Source: UBA93 sp964477205 (GTDB taxonomy: Archaea > Micrarchaeota > Micrarchaeia > Norongarragalinales > Norongarragalinaceae). Taken from it: a DNA stretch of 61,191 nucleotides. The stretch is from assembly GCA_964477205.1 (NCBI GenBank), contig CAYZDE010000001.1:1-61191 (forward strand). Reading direction: 5' to 3'. This document shows positions 58,012-61,191 of this stretch, one piece after another; the stretch's first letter is position 1, and every line of letters starts with the position of its first letter. The notes under the pieces were generated by a model. The model worked only from the letters and a program-made list of their open reading frames with translations. It was not told where the DNA came from and ran no database searches. The position numbers and the translations under genes are program-made.

Positions 58012-61000
58012 GACCAAATAATCACCGCCACTTCCGCAGGCCCCCACATGAACGGGATGCCTTGGCCTACTATGACCGTCAAGTTAACCGAGTCCCCGAT
58101 TTTCAAGTCGATCGGGTTGTCTATTGCGCCCGAAGGGCTAGACGGGTTGTCGTTCATGAAGTTTAACGTATCGAGCAGCCGCTGCAACGCATTGTCGACC
58201 CCGTTATTATTCGTATCCAAGTATTCGGGAGTCACATACTCGTCGCCTGCTGACTCGAGTTTTTCGCTCCCGATGCTAATATTAATCGACCCGTCCGACA
58301 CGCCGTCGTAATCCAAGTCGTAGTATACCGTTGCATTCCTCGAGTAGCATTCAGGAAAGATTGAAGAGTAGTTTACTTGCGCACGCAGGCGGCCCGTGTA
58401 AATAACCCTATTATCGTTCGAGCACTCGGAGCTGGCATTCCCGTAACTAGTCCCGGTTTGCACGCTGAATTCGTTCGATTCTCCACTGCTTATTTTTGAA
58501 GCATTGAATTGCACTACGAACGGGTCGCCCAAGTACTCGTAGTCGAGAGCGTACTCTGCGAGGTTAAAGACTACGCCCCCCTGCACCTGCACGAGGTCCG
58601 TCCACTTGTCCGCGGAGTATGAAGTAATCATCGCTTCGTCCACGCTTATTGCATCGGGTATGAATACCGAGCCGTTGCACGATGGCAGGGCCGGAGTCTC
58701 TATGGTCACGCTCAAGTCCCCGTATTCGTACTCGCTCGCCTCGGGAATGAATGAGAATTCAATGTAAGAGTCCGGGTAGAGCGTTGCATTGAAGTCGCCG
58801 GTCGAAATGTTCAATAATTGTGATGCATTAGATTCTTCGACTATGGTGCGCGCTAGGCTGGTGTAGAACTCGGCTAGCTCGGAAGCGTTACTACTCGTGA
58901 AGTACGACCCGTTTCCGCAATCCGCCACCGCGTTCAGCGTATCGTCAGCTAATCCACAAGATGCAACCGGGCCGAAGCCAACAGAGTAAACAGTCGCGTT
59001 CAAGTCGTAGTGCGCGCGGCACGAGCTCCAATTCGCGTTTCGCGCAGCCCAATTACTAGAGAACGAGCTGAAGCAGGAGCTGCTGTCTCCGCAGGAAATG
59101 CCGGTCGAAGCCGTGCCCATCTCAGCGTTCATTTTAATTGACCAAGAAGAGCCGTCCCAATAATATAGTTCATTCCTGCCGGCGACGAACCCTTCGGTCG
59201 AGTTCTTGAAAGCGATGCCTTCCCCGGTGGATACGGGTGAAGTGAAATCGTACCACGATTCGCCGTCCCAAACGTCGATTTCCCCGGTGCTACTCAACAA
59301 AGCGAACGCGCTCTCGTTAATCGGGGCAACATCGTACCAAAGCTGCCCGCCGGTATCGTCGAAGTTGCTCCAACCATCCGCACCCGTCCATTCGTAAACG
59401 CGGCCCCCGTAGCCAGCGGCAATGGCGCGCGTTGAGTTGAGGAACTTCACATCGTAAATGCTGTTAGTGAAACCGGACGGCTCGTAATAAGACCAGCTCG
59501 AACCGTCCCAATCCGCGACGCGGTCATCATCGGAAGAACGGCCGACGGCTAGCGCGAGATTTGCATTCCAAATGTCCACTCCCCGCCACTCCTCGCCGCC
59601 GGTGTCCCTGCTTTGGCTCCACAAAGCGCCGTTGTACCCATAAATTTTGCCGTACCTGCCTACCGCGAACCCGAACGAAGAAGAGTGCATTGAGATGCCG
59701 TAGAAGTAATAGTAGCCGACGTCTTGAACATAATCAAAATCGGTTCCGTCGAACTCGCCGAACCTTCCGGAGTAGCCCGCGGCCCAAGCGTTGTCGGCAT
59801 CGTAACCGGATACCGTGTAAAAGTCAGTGCTAGTGCCCGCGGAGTACGCTTGATAATCAGTGGAGTTGAAGTGCGCGAAGTAACCGTAATCCTCGGAAGC
59901 AAAGTACTGCTCGTCCTCGTAATCAACATCGTAATAGCGTACGCACTCCTCGTTACCGCGGTAATTCGCGACTCCGTCACTCATAACGATTATGTACTGC
60001 GTCCGGTTCTCGTTGGAATGCTCTTCCAAAAGGTCGTACGCCTTGTTAATCGCGCAAGCAATGCAAGTCCCGCCGTTCGCGGTGTACCCGCTTATCACGC
60101 TTTCCAGGTATTCCTGGTCATCCGTGAATAAAGTGTAATTCATCACGCTGGTGCTGAACGACACGAGTGCCACCTTGTTGCCGACGCCTTCCATTATCGC
60201 TGCGACGAAGTCCGCGTCAATGCACTTCGCAACGCTGATGCGCTGCGTGTCGGAATCGTACAAATCGGGATTATCACAGTTCCTGCTAGTTCCGTAACTA
60301 TCGCTCCCCATCTGCCAAGCCATGCTCCCTGAAACGTCCGTAATCAATACTATGTCCGCGTACCCGGTTTCCCCGGTGGCGTTCGCGAACACTTGAAAAC
60401 GAATTGGTACCGTACGCGAACTCAATTCGCCTTCGAAAGAAAAGTTAGCCGCGAAGTCCGCGTTGGAAACGAATTCAGTCTGCTCTTCGTATTGCCCCTC
60501 GTCGTAGAGCATGGTCTTGTTTCCAACGAAGAAGTACGTAGTGTAGTTGTTTCGGAAGTGCAGGCTCGCATTGATTCCGGTTAGATTGCCCGGAACATAA
60601 AACGAGCCGTAATAATTCGGGAGCCCGTCAATTCCCGGGAAGTACTCGCGCTTCGTTGACTCCTGGTCGGGCGTAACCCTGCTGGTCTCGTAAACGATTT
60701 CAACAAAACCCCCCCCGAAGTAATGGCTCAACAGTTGAGAGCCCGTGAAGTTGAATGATACATTATTTTCCGAAGCGCTAGCGTCCAAGTAACCAAGGCA
60801 GGTTGCATTCGTTATTGCCCACGAGTCCACGCTGTAATTATCACCCGGGTCCGCGCGATACAACTCTTCACACTCGTTACCATTAATCGAAAGCAGGAAA
60901 TCGTCGCCCGCATTCGCTTCTACAATAATCCCGTTGAACACGGCATCCGATGAAATGCCGCGCAATGAAACCGTCACATTGCCTTGGCCCGCAAAACCCC

Positions 61001-61191
61001 CTAGGAAAGCGTAAGCCCGCTCGTTCTTCCCGCGAATCTTGTGGAGGAAAGCGCGCGCAACGCATCCGGTACTCGGCCTCGAACTGTTTACCCCCGAAAC
61101 CATGCGCCGGCTAACCGCGAGAGTGCGCGCAGGTTTAAAGTAAGTCGTGTTGTAAATGACCGAGCCGTCGAAAGAAACTGCCCACTCGAGC
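58008..61191 (-). CDS. Large secreted vWA protein with inserted beta-propeller (5' end beyond the window)
   Basis: Open to the right edge, so the N-terminus (and any signal) is missing; at least 1060 residues are present. Counting from the internal ATG at 61103, the MIDAS DVSGS is near residue 256 and the second vWA acidic element 'IIVMSDGVAN' near 376. About 245 residues of six repeats follow (59130-59865), each ending in a 'G..Y.WDG..W' type strand with 'A.AVG..G.I' before it. The vWA fold then resumes ('ATVYSVGFGP', 'SELAEFYTSLARTI', about 700-760). The C-terminal part has two aspartate-rich loops (DLDYDGVSDG and DTNNNGVDN) that could bind calcium. It is the first gene seen of the pilus operon and is likely a pilus-tip adhesin. 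Confidence 0.9.
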   Translation of the reverse strand, partial: LEWAVSFDGSVIYNTTYFKPARTLAVSRRMVSGVNSSRPSTGCVARAFLHKIRGKNERAYAFLGGFAGQGNVTVSLRGISSDAVFNGIIVEANAGDDFLLSINGNECEELYRADPGDNYSVDSWAITNATCLGYLDASASENNVSFNFTGSQLLSHYFGGGFVEIVYETSRVTPDQESTKREYFPGIDGLPNYYGSFYVPGNLTGINASLHFRNNYTTYFFVGNKTMLYDEGQYEEQTEFVSNADFAANFSFEGELSSRTVPIRFQVFANATGETGYADIVLITDVSGSMAWQMGSDSYGTSRNCDNPDLYDSDTQRISVAKCIDADFVAAIMEGVGNKVALVSFSTSVMNYTLFTDDQEYLESVISGYTANGGTCIACAINKAYDLLEEHSNENRTQYIIVMSDGVANYRGNEECVRYYDVDYEDEQYFASEDYGYFAHFNSTDYQAYSAGTSTDFYTVSGYDADNAWAAGYSGRFGEFDGTDFDYVQDVGYYYFYGISMHSSSFGFAVGRYGKIYGYNGALWSQSRDTGGEEWRGVDIWNANLALAVGRSSDDDRVADWDGSSWSYYEPSGFTNSIYDVKFLNSTRAIAAGYGGRVYEWTGADGWSNFDDTGGQLWYDVAPINESAFALLSSTGEIDVWDGESWYDFTSPVSTGEGIAFKNSTEGFVAGRNELYYWDGSSWSIKMNAEMGTASTGISCGDSSSCFSSFSSNWAARNANWSSCRAHYDLNATVYSVGFGPVASCGLADDTLNAVADCGNGSYFTSSNASELAEFYTSLARTIVEESNASQLLNISTGDFNATLYPDSYIEFSFIPEASEYEYGDLSVTIETPALPSCNGSVFIPDAISVDEAMITSYSADKWTDLVQVQGGVVFNLAEYALDYEYLGDPFVVQFNASKISSGESNEFSVQTGTSYGNASSECSNDNRVIYTGRLRAQVNYSSIFPECYSRNATVYYDLDYDGVSDGSINISIGSEKLESAGDEYVTPEYLDTNNNGVDNALQRLLDTLNFMNDNPSSPSGAIDNPIDLKIGDSVNLTVIVGQGIPFMWGPAEVAVIIWS

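Noticed and set aside
59561..59833. A 90-codon basic frame on the plus strand
   Set aside because: Antisense within the propeller part of the vWA protein; no start signal and no domain.

Overview
This window is archaeal chromosome. The evidence is an RNA polymerase operon with rpoB split into B'' and B', a thermosome, an archaeal histone, the Rrp4/Rrp41/Rrp42 exosome genes next to SBDS and a proteasome alpha subunit, eukaryote-type ribosomal proteins L15e and L37Ae, RNase P proteins Pop5/Rpp30, an archaeal RNase P RNA, and pilins with class III signal peptides. Genes are tightly packed and very often coupled by ATGA, GTGA, TTGA or TAATG overlaps. TTG and GTG starts are common. Some proteins look short for their families (L15e, Rpp30, MetG). 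RpoA is one fused chain, and both tRNA genes carry more than one intron. This would fit a DPANN-type or other deep-branching euryarchaeal lineage, but I cannot place it further from the sequence alone.

Layout. 1-475: the end of a short protein gene and a small membrane protein. 649-8042: rpoH, rpoB'', rpoB', a four-helix membrane protein, and a fused rpoA. 8121-11394 (minus): a small conserved protein, a UPF0173 hydrolase, a NIF3-insert/CutA-like protein and the thermosome. 11528-13832: metG and a kinase-like protein. 13835-14891 (minus): a tRNA-Glu with two insertions, overlapped at its 5' end by a LAGLIDADG endonuclease gene. 14951-16615 (minus): PAP2 phosphatase, dolichol-kinase-like protein and thymidylate kinase. 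16697-18457: a two-intron tRNA-Met followed by twin radical-SAM-like genes. 18452-21466 (minus): alaS and the RNase P RNA, with a tandem repeat between them. 21552-26477: a secreted multi-domain surface protein, a ZIP transporter, a DUF5320/DUF134/small-membrane-protein operon, and uppP. 26543-28076: a likely nucleotidyltransferase toxin-antitoxin pair. 28088-32281: a thioredoxin-DsbD-like fusion, a two-subunit transketolase and PGI/PMI. 32250-36309: a V4R protein, an unknown protein, a redox operon (regulator, thioredoxin, glutaredoxin) and glutamate dehydrogenase.

36389-42977 (minus) holds an exosome/proteasome/RNase P superoperon and a histone. In order of transcription the genes run histone, L15e, Rpp30, RdgB, Pop5, PsmA, SBDS, Rrp4, Rrp41, Rrp42, L37Ae and an unknown protein. 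43152-49185 holds a Hef helicase and ERCC4 nuclease encoded as two coupled genes, an ScpB-like protein, ribosomal protein S2, a MEMO1 protein, a histone-H1-like lysine-rich protein and a metalloprotease. 49235-51612 holds the AmmeMemoRadiSam radical SAM enzyme and the GTPase/DUF2073/zinc-ribbon trio linked to vesicle formation (ArvABC/OapABC).

52227-61191 (minus) is a type IV pilus or Tad-like operon. It encodes a pilin, two T2SSF membrane proteins, the secretion ATPase, a winged-helix/coiled-coil protein, a pilin-like membrane-anchored protein, and a very large secreted von Willebrand A protein. That last protein has what looks like a six-repeat beta-propeller inserted inside the vWA fold; it is the most striking novelty here. 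A dispersed family of GC-rich palindromic repeats runs through several intergenic regions and into the ends of two coding regions. No CRISPR array, IS element or rRNA gene was seen.
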